Origin: Chitinophaga polysaccharea
GTDB taxonomy: Bacteria > Bacteroidota > Bacteroidia > Chitinophagales > Chitinophagaceae
Length of the DNA: 64,000 nt
Assembly: GCF_902150045.1 (NCBI RefSeq)
Contig: NZ_CABFVU010000001.1
Location: 496,001-560,000, forward strand
Reading direction: 5' to 3'
Below the pieces are notes generated by a model, which had not been told where the DNA came from, did not search any database, and was given only the letters and a program-made list of their open reading frames with translations. This document shows, piece after piece, positions 17,554 through 26,297 of this stretch (positions within the stretch are counted from its first letter, which is position 1; the number at the start of each line of letters is the position of its first letter). A program made the translations under genes and the position numbers.

Positions 17554-18186
17554 ATGAATGAAAAGGGGTATAGCCGTAAACAGGAGATCGTAAACGGGCT
17601 GATACATGGGCTGGGGATCATTTTCGGGGTAAGCGCATTGCCAATGCTGGCCGGGATTGCCGCCACGCACAATAATACACCAGGCATTGTAGGCGCCTGT
17701 ATTTATACGTTCTGTTTTATTCTGCTGTTTACCAGCTCCACTATTTACCACCTCTCACAGGAGCCGGCCATAAAAAAACTGTTCCTGGTATTTGACCATA
17801 TCAGCATTTACTTTTTAATAGCCGGCACGTATACGCCATTCCTGCTGGTATATATGAATAACGCCTTTGGCATTACGCTGCTATCCATCTTATGGGGACT
17901 TACACTGGCAGGCGTATTGTTCAAAATCTGGTTTACAGGGAAATACGATATTGTATCTACCATTATTTACCTGCTGATGGGATGGATCATGGTATTTGGC
18001 GGCCGTCGTTTTTTCGACAGCCTTCCCCTGCCGGTAATTGTTATGCTGGCCATTGGCGGTGGGTTGTATACGATAGGAGTTATTTTTTATATCTGGGACA
18101 AATATACCTATACACATGCCATTTGGCATTTGCTGGTGCTGGCAGCGGCTATCTGTCATTATGTGGCGGTATTGCTGGCCATGTAG
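17554..18186 (+). CDS. PAQR/hemolysin III-family seven-span membrane protein (TrhA-like)
   Basis: 210 residues from the ATG at 17554 (starts at 17509 or 17542 are also possible and would add a short basic leader). Seven hydrophobic helices are visible. Hallmarks are KQEIVNGLIHGLGIIFG at the N-terminus, STIYHLSQEPAIKKLFLVFDHISIYFLIAGTYTPFLL in the middle, and HAIWHLLVLAAAICHYVAVLL at the end. The conserved Ser/His/Asp set matches the metal-dependent site of the alkaline-ceramidase-like superfamily. Bacterial members influence membrane lipid balance; older names call them hemolysin III without good evidence of lysis here. Monocistronic, convergent with the AraC gene. Confidence 0.88.
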   Translation: MNEKGYSRKQEIVNGLIHGLGIIFGVSALPMLAGIAATHNNTPGIVGACIYTFCFILLFTSSTIYHLSQEPAIKKLFLVFDHISIYFLIAGTYTPFLLVYMNNAFGITLLSILWGLTLAGVLFKIWFTGKYDIVSTIIYLLMGWIMVFGGRRFFDSLPLPVIVMLAIGGGLYTIGVIFYIWDKYTYTHAIWHLLVLAAAICHYVAVLLAM

Positions 18187-18200
18187 GTATTCTCAACCGC

Positions 18201-19076
18201 TCATCCCCGGATGATAGTTTTTTCCGCCCACATTTTTTTCCGGTAGTCGGTAGGATTAATGCCGGTATATTTCTTGAATGTCCTGTTCAGATGGCTTTCG
18301 TCTGTAAAGCCCAGTTCATCCACAATTTCACTCATCCGCATATCGCTGTACTGCAGGCGCGTTTCCACCAGTTTCAGCTTGTAATTGGTAACATAGCGCT
18401 GTATGCTTTCTCCCGTTAACTTCTTCACATATTCACTGATATAATTCTGGGAGATATTAAACTGCGCAGCCAGTTTTTCAGTACGCAGTTTTTCCGGGTA
18501 ATAAATATTCTGGTGGATGTAACTGAGAATATCGTTGGATGCCTCACTGCTTACCGGGCTCCTCTCCGGCGTAAGCAGTGATACATTTCTTGCCACGATG
18601 GTGATAATGGTATTTACCAACTGCTGCACCACTTCATTGCGCAGCGATTGCTCCCGCGGGTATTCCAGCATCAGCGCGTTAATGAGCGCCCGTACAATTG
18701 GCTTATCATCTGTATTCCTTAAAATACAACCTGGGAAATGATAATTATTATGGAAGATGAATTCCAGTTTCCTTGCCCAGTCGCCCAGGTTGCTGTACGT
18801 ATTGCCCGTACGCTGCGCTTCCAGGTAGATACCGTTAAAACGGATAAACAGGAAACCGGTCCTGCTTTTTATACGGGTATACTGTATATCCTGCGGCATA
18901 AGCAGGAAAAGGTTTTCCGCCTCATACTCAAATGTATGCTGGTTATTGTGGAAGGCGCCGGTACCCTTCACAATATATACGAGTTCAAAAAAGTTGATAC
19001 GGTGCTGCCCCATGGGGCAGGTATCTTCCTCGATATACATAATATCAAACGGCTTATACAAATTAACTACTTCCAT
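18201..19076 (-). CDS. AraC-family transcriptional regulator
   Basis: 291 residues. The N-terminal cupin-like sensor (INFFELVYIVKGTGAFHNNQHTFEYE) is followed by the two C-terminal helix-turn-helix units: KLAAQFNISQNYISEYVKKL and MSEIVDELGFTDESHLNRTFKKYTGINPTDYRKK. It is transcribed divergently from the quinone oxidoreductase gene at 19176, with 99 bases between the starts. This suggests that it controls that gene, itself, or both. Three GTAC words and an inverted repeat lie in the shared region. Confidence 0.92.
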   Translation of the reverse strand: MEVVNLYKPFDIMYIEEDTCPMGQHRINFFELVYIVKGTGAFHNNQHTFEYEAENLFLLMPQDIQYTRIKSRTGFLFIRFNGIYLEAQRTGNTYSNLGDWARKLEFIFHNNYHFPGCILRNTDDKPIVRALINALMLEYPREQSLRNEVVQQLVNTIITIVARNVSLLTPERSPVSSEASNDILSYIHQNIYYPEKLRTEKLAAQFNISQNYISEYVKKLTGESIQRYVTNYKLKLVETRLQYSDMRMSEIVDELGFTDESHLNRTFKKYTGINPTDYRKKMWAEKTIIRG

Positions 19077-19087
19077 AACCTATGATT

Positions 19088-19154
19088 GTACAAAATGTAC
19101 CCTGATTCATACAAGGGTACAGCTACAAATTTATTGGAATTTTGATTCATCAAA
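19088..19154. promoter_or_regulatory. Shared control region of the AraC gene and the oxidoreductase gene
   Basis: Minus-strand promoter: TTTG (19151-19154), 17 bases, TAAATTTG (19126-19133), giving a leader of about 40 bases before the AraC ATG at 19076. Inside that leader lie GTACCCT (19097-19103) and AGGGTAC (19114-19120), an inverted repeat, plus another GTAC at 19088. They could be binding sites for the AraC protein; this is inference. Confidence 0.5.
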
Positions 19155-19175
19155 TCACAAAAAACAAACAAGGAT

Positions 19176-20132
19176 ATGAAAGCAATCGTATTAAAGCAAA
19201 CAGGCGGTACCGGAAACCTCGGGATAAAGAACATTCCAGACCCCGTTATTAACGACCACGAAGTACTTGTACGTAACCATGCCGCAGCCATTAACCCCGT
19301 AGACGCATTTGTAAGCAACAATGAAGGCGCGCTGAAAGGCATTCTGCAACCGGAAGATGGCGCAGATATTATTCCCGGTTGGGATATTGCGGGAGAAGTA
19401 ACTGCCGTAGGCCGGAAGGTAACACAGTTCAAACCAGGCGACGCTGTATTTGGTATGGTGAATTTTCCCGGTCATGGTAAAGCATATGCACAATATGTAG
19501 CCGCCCCGGAAAACCAGCTGGCGCTGAAGCCTGCCGGCACTTCCTACGAGGCTGCTGCAGCCGCTTCCCTGGCCGCTCTTACTGCATGGCAATCACTGGT
19601 TACCTACGGCAATATAAAGAAAGGCGATAAAGTACTGATCCATGCCGCAGCGGGCGGTGTTGGCCACTATGCCGTACAAATCGCGAAGCACTTCGGCGCG
19701 TATGTAATTGGTACTTCCTCTGCTGCTAAAAGAGAAGCCGTGCTTGGCTTTGGCGCCGATGAGCATATCGACTACAACAGCCAGGCTTTTGAACAGGTGG
19801 TAACAGATGCAGATATTGTACTCGATTCCCTGGGCATACCCGGTCACCTGGACCGCTCCCTTGCTGCAGTAAAGAATGGCGGGCGTGTGATCAGCTTACT
19901 CGTATTTTTCAGCGATGAACAAAAACAGCAGGCAGCAGCGAAAAACGTATATACGCACCGGTTATCCGTAGTTTCCAACGGGGACGACATGAAATCCATT
20001 GCTGCATTGCTGGAGCAGGGCCAGTTGCATTCCGATGTTTCACAGGTATATGCGTTTGAAGAAATTGACAAAGCGCATCAACAAGTGTCTTCCGGGAAAA
20101 CACAAGGTAAAGTAGTGGTAAAAATACCCTGA
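19176..20132 (+). CDS. Zinc-free medium-chain NADP-dependent oxidoreductase (quinone oxidoreductase type)
   Basis: 318 residues. The N-terminal GroES-like domain (LGIKNIPDPVINDHEVLVRN) and the Rossmann part with DKVLIHAAAGGVGHYAVQIAKHFGAYVIGT place it in the MDR superfamily. The zinc-binding cysteines of alcohol dehydrogenases are absent, as in quinone oxidoreductases and enoyl reductases. It would use NADPH to reduce quinones or reactive carbonyls in the cytosol. Divergent from the AraC regulator, which is its likely controller. Confidence 0.9.
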   Translation: MKAIVLKQTGGTGNLGIKNIPDPVINDHEVLVRNHAAAINPVDAFVSNNEGALKGILQPEDGADIIPGWDIAGEVTAVGRKVTQFKPGDAVFGMVNFPGHGKAYAQYVAAPENQLALKPAGTSYEAAAAASLAALTAWQSLVTYGNIKKGDKVLIHAAAGGVGHYAVQIAKHFGAYVIGTSSAAKREAVLGFGADEHIDYNSQAFEQVVTDADIVLDSLGIPGHLDRSLAAVKNGGRVISLLVFFSDEQKQQAAAKNVYTHRLSVVSNGDDMKSIAALLEQGQLHSDVSQVYAFEEIDKAHQQVSSGKTQGKVVVKIP

Positions 20133-20160
20133 TAAAAATAACAAGCAAACAGCAACTACG

Positions 20161-21852
20161 TTACCAGAACCGCACATAAATAACGGACAACAACAGTAAT
20201 ATCGTTACTATCAAAATTACAGAAGAAGGCTTCAGTTTAAACATTTCATAGTCCAGCTCAAAAGCATTGGCGCTTACCTTCGGCCCTGCCAGGCTGATAA
20301 CCACCATTACCAGTACAGTAGTAAGGAAAGACCATCCCAGGCTGATAAAGAAAGGTATTTCATATTCTCCTTTCGCATTGTGGAAGGCGGAATACAAAAT
20401 GGTTTCGGGGCCAAAGATCTTTACGGCAATCTGGTTAAAGAACAGGGAAGCGGCAAAGCCGGTAATGATGCCAGCTATGGCAGCAGCGCCACTGGTCCTT
20501 TTCCAGAACATGCCCAGAATAAACGTGGCAAATACGCCTGGGCTGATAAAGCTGGAATACTTCTGTACAAAAGTATAACCGCCGGCACCGCCAATATCCA
20601 GCACATCGTTCCAGGTAAACAATACGCCTATCATGATAGCTGCAATAATGGTGAGCCGGCCGGTCCATACCAGCTTCTTTTCATCTGCTTTGGAATTGAT
20701 GTATTTCTTATAAACGTCCAGCGTAAATATAGTGGAGATGCTGTTGGACTTACCAGCCAGTGAAGCCACAATGGCAGCGGTAAGCGCAGCAATGGCCAGT
20801 CCTTTTAAACCCGCTGGCAGCAGCGTTAAAATGGCCGCGTAAGCGCCATCTTTTTGCCCCCCTTCCAGCTGCGGCAAATGACCATGCTGATACAACACAT
20901 ACGCCACAATACCCGGCAGCATTACAATTACGGGCATAAGTATTTTAAGTAAGCCGGCAAATAAAATACCCGTGCGCGCGGTTTGCAGATCTGCTCCCAG
21001 CGCACGCTGCGTAATATACTGGTTACATCCCCAGTAGTTAAGATTGCTGATCCACTGCCCCGCAATGTACATACCAAATCCCGGCAGGATGAGATACTTA
21101 TTCACATAGTCCTGTGGCGCGCCGGCAGCAGGCTTCTTCAGCATCATATGAAAATGGTCGGGCGCTTCCCGTACCAGTATATTAAACCCGGCCAGCACAT
21201 CTTTCCCCAATCCGAATTTTTCACTTACCACTGTCAGCGCCATCCAGGTAGTGGCCAGGCCGCCAATGATCAGTACACCCACCTGTATCACATCGGTATA
21301 GCCGATTACTTTCATTCCTCCCAGTGTAATTACTACGGAGAAGATAGCCAGTGCCACCATTACTTCATGAAAATAGGCGCCCCCGAGTAGCCCGTTAATG
21401 GCGAGGGCGCCCAGATACAAAATAGAAGTGAGGTTAACAAATACATATAAAAACAACCAGAATACAGACATAATTAACGCTACCGTTTCATTGTAACGTG
21501 TTTTCAGGAACTGGGGCATGGTGTAGATCTTGTTCCTGATATACACCGGCATAAGGAATACCGCCACAATGATCAGCGCGGCAGCCCCCACCCATTCATA
21601 TACCGATACCGCGATACCCACAAAAAAGCCATCTCCGCTCATCCCAATAAACTGTTCCGCTGAAATATTAGAGGCAATAATGGAAGCGCCGATGGCCCAC
21701 CACGTAAGCGATCCTTCTGCAAGGAAAAAATTCTTTGAAGCAGTTACCGTTCCCTTCTTCTTTCTTTTATAAATCCAATATCCGTAAGCAGCAACAATTA
21801 TAAAATACAACGCGAATACCAGGTAGTCTTTGACAACAAGTTGATTACTCAT
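20161..21852 (-). CDS. Sodium:solute symporter (SSS family, SGLT-like)
   Basis: 563 residues, about fourteen hydrophobic helices. The N-terminal signature GSLTWWAIGASIIASNISAE followed by QFIGMSGDGF is characteristic of sodium/sugar symporters. A second signature, AALTAAIVASLAGKSNSISTIFTLDVYKKYI, contains the conserved sodium-site region. It follows the inositol oxygenase gene on the same strand after 145 bases, so myo-inositol is the probable cargo; SGLT relatives commonly carry inositol or glucose. Located in the inner membrane. Confidence 0.9.
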   Translation of the reverse strand: MSNQLVVKDYLVFALYFIIVAAYGYWIYKRKKKGTVTASKNFFLAEGSLTWWAIGASIIASNISAEQFIGMSGDGFFVGIAVSVYEWVGAAALIIVAVFLMPVYIRNKIYTMPQFLKTRYNETVALIMSVFWLFLYVFVNLTSILYLGALAINGLLGGAYFHEVMVALAIFSVVITLGGMKVIGYTDVIQVGVLIIGGLATTWMALTVVSEKFGLGKDVLAGFNILVREAPDHFHMMLKKPAAGAPQDYVNKYLILPGFGMYIAGQWISNLNYWGCNQYITQRALGADLQTARTGILFAGLLKILMPVIVMLPGIVAYVLYQHGHLPQLEGGQKDGAYAAILTLLPAGLKGLAIAALTAAIVASLAGKSNSISTIFTLDVYKKYINSKADEKKLVWTGRLTIIAAIMIGVLFTWNDVLDIGGAGGYTFVQKYSSFISPGVFATFILGMFWKRTSGAAAIAGIITGFAASLFFNQIAVKIFGPETILYSAFHNAKGEYEIPFFISLGWSFLTTVLVMVVISLAGPKVSANAFELDYEMFKLKPSSVILIVTILLLLSVIYVRFW

Positions 21853-21997
21853 AAGTGGAGCGGTTGATCAGCAGTTTTTTTAACGTGGGTGGAAATACCT
21901 GGATATAATATAACAAATTCCGGCATGCGGAAGAAAAGGATTACCAGGAAAGACCTCAGCAAGTTGCCTCCTTACCGGTAATCCATCATATCACTGT

Positions 21998-22879
21998 CTA
22001 AAACTTTAAAGTGGATGGCAGGTATTTCGCTACCAGGTCTTCATAATAAGGTCTTAATTTTTTCCAGTCCGGTGGAGTGGGACTCTTGGAATACAGATCA
22101 TACGGGTTGAAAAGATTTACCCATTTGAACATTTCGTGATCGTGCGCACTCATCAGGTGATCGTAGGCATGTTCCCGGTGCTGCGGGTAAAAAGAGTGAT
22201 AACGCAGCATATACAGGGCTGGCTCAGGTAAATGATCCTTCATGATCTGGTAAATATATTCATCATGTCCCCAGCTCAGGTGCACATTTTCCAAACCACA
22301 GTTGGGCTCATATACGCCATACTTTGTATTATAATCCGGGTTATTGATATCCGGGTTATTTTTGAAGAATTCCGGGAAAACGATCTTGTCTGAGAAAGCG
22401 CAGCCTACAGGATAGGTATCTCCCACTACCGCCCATTGCGGTTCACCGAAAAGGCATAATACCTTGCCCATGTCGTGAAACAAACCGGTAAGCACCATCC
22501 AGTCGGGATGTCCATCAGCGCGGATGGCCTCAGATGTTTGCAGCAGGTGCTGGAACTGGTCCAGGTCTGTATCCGGATCGGAGTCGTCTACCAGCTGGTT
22601 CAGGAAATCGAAGGCATCCCATACCGACATTTCCCTTTTATTGAAAGACAAAAATTCCTTTTCCTTTTCTTTCACAAAGGCATACGACTGGTAAGTATGA
22701 TTTAACCGGTAAAATTCGCGCACTGTATCACGGGGAGGCGCTTCATAGTTCCGGAATTCGGCAGTGTTTTTTTCCTTGTTGATATTGGCGGGATCCGGAT
22801 ACCTCTCCAGTAAATCATCTTCCCATTGATCCAGTGAAGTAAGTGGTGCAGGATTTGGCTGCCCGTTAACGTTATCCAT
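21998..22879 (-). CDS. Inositol oxygenase (myo-inositol to D-glucuronate)
   Basis: 293 residues, close to the length of eukaryotic MIOX. The di-iron site motifs are visible: GLFHDMGKVLCLFGEPQW (HD pair), VHLSWGHDEYIYQIMKDHLP and MLRYHSFYPQHREHAYDHLMS. The C-terminus has the family ending VNLFNPYDLYSKS. MIOX uses oxygen to cleave the ring of myo-inositol to glucuronate. It is first in a leftward pair with an SGLT-like symporter and lies head to head with a LacI regulator. Together these make a compact uptake-and-oxidation unit; downstream glucuronate genes are not in the window. Confidence 0.95.
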   Translation of the reverse strand: MDNVNGQPNPAPLTSLDQWEDDLLERYPDPANINKEKNTAEFRNYEAPPRDTVREFYRLNHTYQSYAFVKEKEKEFLSFNKREMSVWDAFDFLNQLVDDSDPDTDLDQFQHLLQTSEAIRADGHPDWMVLTGLFHDMGKVLCLFGEPQWAVVGDTYPVGCAFSDKIVFPEFFKNNPDINNPDYNTKYGVYEPNCGLENVHLSWGHDEYIYQIMKDHLPEPALYMLRYHSFYPQHREHAYDHLMSAHDHEMFKWVNLFNPYDLYSKSPTPPDWKKLRPYYEDLVAKYLPSTLKF

Positions 22880-22937
22880 AATATCAGATTTTAAAAAGTT
22901 CGTGGAAATAAAGGAAAATATCCTGCTCTAAATATGC

Positions 22938-22953
22938 GATCTTTTTAAAGATC
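22938..22953. repeat. Palindrome in the MIOX-LacI intergenic region
   Basis: GATCTTT-TT-AAAGATC, an inverted repeat of seven bases per arm, 59 bases before the inositol oxygenase start and bordered by ATGCG (22934-22938) and CGCAT (22957-22961). A possible second regulator site. Confidence 0.4.
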
Positions 22954-22968
22954 TTCCGCATAATAGAA

Positions 22969-22997
22969 TAACTTTATTTACTTAACCGATTAAGTAA
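22969..22997 (+). promoter_or_regulatory. LacI promoter -7 box and overlapping LacI-type operator
   Basis: A TAACTTTA -7-like box (22969-22976) is followed at once by TTACTTAACCGATTAAGTAA (22978-22997). The latter is an inverted repeat with eight perfect bases per arm and a CCGA centre, the form of operators bound by LacI/GalR dimers. It ends 11 bases before the LacI start codon and lies about 100 bases before the inositol oxygenase start, so it could serve autoregulation and control of the divergent genes. Confidence 0.72.
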
Positions 22998-23008
22998 CAC
23001 GGCCGTAT

Positions 23009-24022
23009 ATGGAAAACGTCACCATCAGGATGCTTGCGGAAAGATTGCAGTTATCTACTGCTACCATTTCAAAAGCGCTGAGTAACAGTCATGAAATAAG
23101 CGAAGAAACGAAACAGCGGGTACTGGCGCTCGCCACAGAGCTGAATTATGTGCCCAATCCGTATGCCAGCAGCCTGCGAAAGAAATCCAGTCATACTATT
23201 GCCGTGGTGATCCCTGAAGTAGCCGATAGTTTTTTTGCAGAAGCGATCAACGGCATAGAATCCGTTGCCCAGGAGAAAGGCTACCATGTGCTTATTTACC
23301 TTACCCACGAAAGTTTTGGAAAAGAACAGGCTATTTTAAAAGATTTCCAGAGCGGCCGGGTAGACGGGGTGCTTATTTCAGTAACTACCGAAACTGCTGC
23401 CGCCGCACACGGACTGGCGCAGCTGGTGAAAGAGATTCCCGTAGTATTTTTTGACAGGGTATGTGAAGAAGTAACGGCTGCCAGGGTCACTACCGACGAT
23501 GCCAATGCCGCTTACAACGCCACTGCGCACCTTATTGCCGGCGGATGCCGTAATATAGGCCTGCTATCAGCATCCCGGCATCTTTCCATCAGCAACAGGC
23601 GGGCAGAAGGGTTCCGGCAGGCGCTCGCAGATCACCAGCTCCCGCTTACTGATACCAGCATCCTTTATTGCTCCAATGAGCCTGCCGAAACAAGGCAGTT
23701 ACTGAAAACCGCCTTACAGCAAAATCATTACGACGGTCTTATTGCTACTACCGAAAAACTGGCCACCGCTGTATACCTGGCCTGTGAAGAACTTTCGCTC
23801 GCTATTCCCGGCGATGTACAAGTGATAGGCTTCTCCAACCTGAGCACCGCGAGGTTCCTGCAACCATCGCTCACCACGGTATCACAACCTGCCTTTGACA
23901 TGGGCCATGCTGCGGCCACCGTGCTTTTCAAAGCCTTGAAAAGCAGCAGCTTTCCGCTGCAGGAACAGCAGCAGGTAATTCCATCTTCACTGATCATAAG
24001 AAATTCCACAAAAGCATTATAA
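23009..24022 (+). CDS. LacI-family transcriptional regulator
   Basis: 337 residues. The N-terminal helix-turn-helix reads RMLAERLQLSTATISKALSN, then the hinge VLALATELNYVPNPYASSLRKK. The periplasmic-binding-protein-like sensor starts at SHTIAVVIPEVADSFFAEAI and includes the effector cleft motif RVTTDDANAAYNATAHLI. Located divergently from inositol oxygenase and its symporter, it is the natural candidate for their repressor, with inositol or a breakdown product as inducer (inference). Its 3' end overlaps the convergent DUF1415 gene by six bases. Confidence 0.93.
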   Translation: MENVTIRMLAERLQLSTATISKALSNSHEISEETKQRVLALATELNYVPNPYASSLRKKSSHTIAVVIPEVADSFFAEAINGIESVAQEKGYHVLIYLTHESFGKEQAILKDFQSGRVDGVLISVTTETAAAAHGLAQLVKEIPVVFFDRVCEEVTAARVTTDDANAAYNATAHLIAGGCRNIGLLSASRHLSISNRRAEGFRQALADHQLPLTDTSILYCSNEPAETRQLLKTALQQNHYDGLIATTEKLATAVYLACEELSLAIPGDVQVIGFSNLSTARFLQPSLTTVSQPAFDMGHAAATVLFKALKSSSFPLQEQQQVIPSSLIIRNSTKAL

Positions 24023-24571
24023 ACAGCTGTCACGCAGCATTTTCATATAGGCGCTACCTTTTTCACGGGCGAAATCTATATTTCTCCCGGGGATATTCTC
24101 CGGATGGGGATACTGGCTTAAAGCTTTCGCTATTTCCGCTTCCCGTAAAAGGTGCAGCATTGGGTAGATGGAGCGGTTGGTGTAATTGGCAGCGTCTTCC
24201 GGTGCCGTGCCGGCAAACTGGTACAGCGGATGAAAGCTTGCCAGCTGGTAAATACCTGTATACTTTTTCCGGCGGATCATTTTTTCCGCTGCCGCCACCA
24301 GGTCAAGATAATCATGAAATGCGGCAAAGCCGCCGGGAAAGATCAGCAATGTGGTAGATACAGCAGGATCCCTGTCCAGCAGCAAACATTCCTGCAACAG
24401 CTCCTCCCCTGCGCTGTACAGGGTTGCAGCACCACTTACCTGGTAATGGATACTGTTCTTCTTTACTTCCCTGTTGGCAAAAGGACAGAAGTTACATCCT
24501 ATCACAATTTCCCTGACCCAGTTACGGGTTTGTGAAATTACTGTTGCAGCCTGTTCCGGATCATATACCAT
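24017..24571 (-). CDS. DUF1415 family protein
   Basis: 184 residues from the ATG at 24571. This start is chosen because it precedes the first conserved segment (TRNWVREIVIGCNFCPFANREV) at the usual distance; the frame extends further but through a terminator hairpin. The paired cysteines in GCNFCPFA and the later LDLVAAAEKMIRRKKYTGIY and ASFHPLYQFAGTAPEDAANYTNRS are characteristic of DUF1415. The function is unknown; the CxxC hints at metal or redox chemistry. Convergent with the LacI gene, with a six-base overlap. Confidence 0.83.
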   Translation of the reverse strand: MVYDPEQAATVISQTRNWVREIVIGCNFCPFANREVKKNSIHYQVSGAATLYSAGEELLQECLLLDRDPAVSTTLLIFPGGFAAFHDYLDLVAAAEKMIRRKKYTGIYQLASFHPLYQFAGTAPEDAANYTNRSIYPMLHLLREAEIAKALSQYPHPENIPGRNIDFAREKGSAYMKMLRDSCL

Positions 24572-24625
24572 AGCGGTGAAGATACGGATAACTACCCGGT
24601 AACCAGGGTATTGCTGAAAATGATC

Positions 24626-24663
24626 ACTGCCGGTACCCGCGCATATACGCAGGTACCGGCAGT
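24626..24663 (-). terminator. Terminator hairpin after the SusCD-FAS1 run
   Basis: A perfect 12-base stem, ACTGCCGGTACC (24626-24637) and GGTACCGGCAGT (24652-24663), loop of 14 bases, directly downstream of the stop codon at 24681 in the leftward direction. It lies between that gene and DUF1415. Confidence 0.72.
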
Positions 24664-24680
24664 AACCGGGCATAGTGTTT

Positions 24681-26279
24681 TTAAGGATAAGTAATTCTTA
24701 CAAAACGGTTGGCATCACGGTAGTCGAACTTCGTAAAGGTACCTACTACCAGCAGCGCTTTCTCTCCTGCCACAGGCAGGATCTGTGTAATACCGCCGCT
24801 TTGGGCGTTCTGATCAAGCGTTACACCGCCGATGGTATTATACGAAGGATGGATAGCGCCTTTGTCGGTAAGTACGATCATATTGTTGCGAACCAGCCCG
24901 CTGAACTCTGAAAAGATGCCGCTTACAATTACTTCGCCCCCTGGCATTAAATGCGCATTGAACAAATAACCATTGGAGCCGGCGCCTACATCAAACGTAG
25001 GATCTACCACCCCGTTCTCATTGATACGGGCCACATTAACGCGTTTAAGCCCTCCAAAGGTATTGAAGCGGCCCACAATGATGAGCTTCCCGTCCGGTTG
25101 CCGGGTCATGTTCAGGATATTCTGATCGGGGCCTGCGCCTGCGGAGAAGGAAGGATCAAGCGTACCATCTGCATTTAAGCGCGCAATGCGGTTCACCGCC
25201 TGCCCGTTATATTTGGTGAAGGTGCCGGCAATCAGCAGCTTCCCATCGGGCAAAAGGATAGAACGGTTGATATAACCATTGGGGCCTTCTTTACCCATGT
25301 GTTTTACCAGGTCGTAGTTGTAGGTGCTGTCCAGACTGCCATCCGGCATTAAGCGCACCAATCCGTTGATCTGGATGGAATCAAGGTGAACGGAATCCTG
25401 TCCTACGCTGCCGGTAAGATTATAGTTGGGCTGTACATAAAAACGGAAAACACCGGTAAGCAGTATCTTTCCATCGGCCTGCACATGCATATTGCTCACC
25501 TGCCCGGAAATACCGCCTTTTAAGGAAGAAATGGTGATTTCCTTACCGGAAGGACTGAATATTTTATCTGCCGCCAGGGAACCGTTGTTGTTCAGCAGGG
25601 CAATACTGTTTACAAAATTTACGCCTTCATAATTATTAAAGGCGCCCGCCACCAGATATTTCCGGTCGGGGCCGGGCAACGCCGCGGCAGTGAGCACATA
25701 GGTATTGGTCCCGTTTTTCTTATCGGGCCCAAAACTGCCATCTACTTTACCATCGTGATTAATCCTGGCCACGCGGTTAAGCTTTCCTTCCTTACCGGAG
25801 TTATCGAAGTCCGTAAAATCACCTACCACCAGGTACTTCCCGTCTTCCACAGGAATAATATCCGCGATGCCTCCATTTGCGGCCACTTTACTGGGGAAAA
25901 GGGTATCCATCTGGAAAGTACCTGTTACCCGGAAAAAAGGCCCAAAGAAATACTGCTGGTCCACCTGTGCGGCCACATTGCCAGTGGCTGCCTGCGCAGG
26001 CACCTTTACACGCGCGGTAGTATCTGTAAGCTCCAGTATAGGCGCACTTACCCCGTTAAAGAGGATGGCCAGTTTATCCTTGTTTTTAAGAAATCCTTTC
26101 CCGCTTATCGTCACCTCCTCTCCTACACGGGCACGGTCCGGATTAATACCATTTTTGTTGATATAAATGGCTGGCTGCACCTGTTCTTTGTATGGATCTT
26201 CCCCCTTGGAGCTGATCTTATCTTTGGTACAGGCGCCTAACACTGCCAGGAGTATTATTAAGAACGTATATTTTTTCAT
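24681..26279 (-). CDS. Surface lipoprotein with IPT/TIG domain and delta-60 propeller repeats (DUF5008-like)
   Basis: 532 residues. Leader MKKYTFLIILLAVLGACTKD, lipidated Cys near 17. Residues about 45-120 form an IPT/TIG Ig-like domain (RVGEEVTISGKGFLKNKDKL). The remainder is a string of delta-60-type repeats, for example QPDGKLIIVGRFNTFGG, LPDGKLLIAGTFTKYNG and VNVARINENGVVDPTF, which build a beta-propeller. I believe this is the family catalogued as DUF5008, but that number is from memory. Last gene of an eight-gene leftward run that begins at 38487. It probably sits on the cell surface with the SusCD complex and may bind the ligand or the SusD lid. Confidence 0.82.
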   Translation of the reverse strand: MKKYTFLIILLAVLGACTKDKISSKGEDPYKEQVQPAIYINKNGINPDRARVGEEVTISGKGFLKNKDKLAILFNGVSAPILELTDTTARVKVPAQAATGNVAAQVDQQYFFGPFFRVTGTFQMDTLFPSKVAANGGIADIIPVEDGKYLVVGDFTDFDNSGKEGKLNRVARINHDGKVDGSFGPDKKNGTNTYVLTAAALPGPDRKYLVAGAFNNYEGVNFVNSIALLNNNGSLAADKIFSPSGKEITISSLKGGISGQVSNMHVQADGKILLTGVFRFYVQPNYNLTGSVGQDSVHLDSIQINGLVRLMPDGSLDSTYNYDLVKHMGKEGPNGYINRSILLPDGKLLIAGTFTKYNGQAVNRIARLNADGTLDPSFSAGAGPDQNILNMTRQPDGKLIIVGRFNTFGGLKRVNVARINENGVVDPTFDVGAGSNGYLFNAHLMPGGEVIVSGIFSEFSGLVRNNMIVLTDKGAIHPSYNTIGGVTLDQNAQSGGITQILPVAGEKALLVVGTFTKFDYRDANRFVRITYP

Positions 26280-26297
26280 ACTGAATGCGTTAATGGA

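Noticed and set aside
17485-18186. Calling the PAQR protein a haemolysin
   Set aside because: The family name hemolysin III is historical; the sequence shows a PAQR membrane protein and nothing that indicates a toxin.
21938-21984. Inverted repeat GGATTACC/GGTAATCC between the symporter and inositol oxygenase genes
   Set aside because: The loop is over 30 bases and there is no T-tract, so neither a terminator nor a specific site can be supported.
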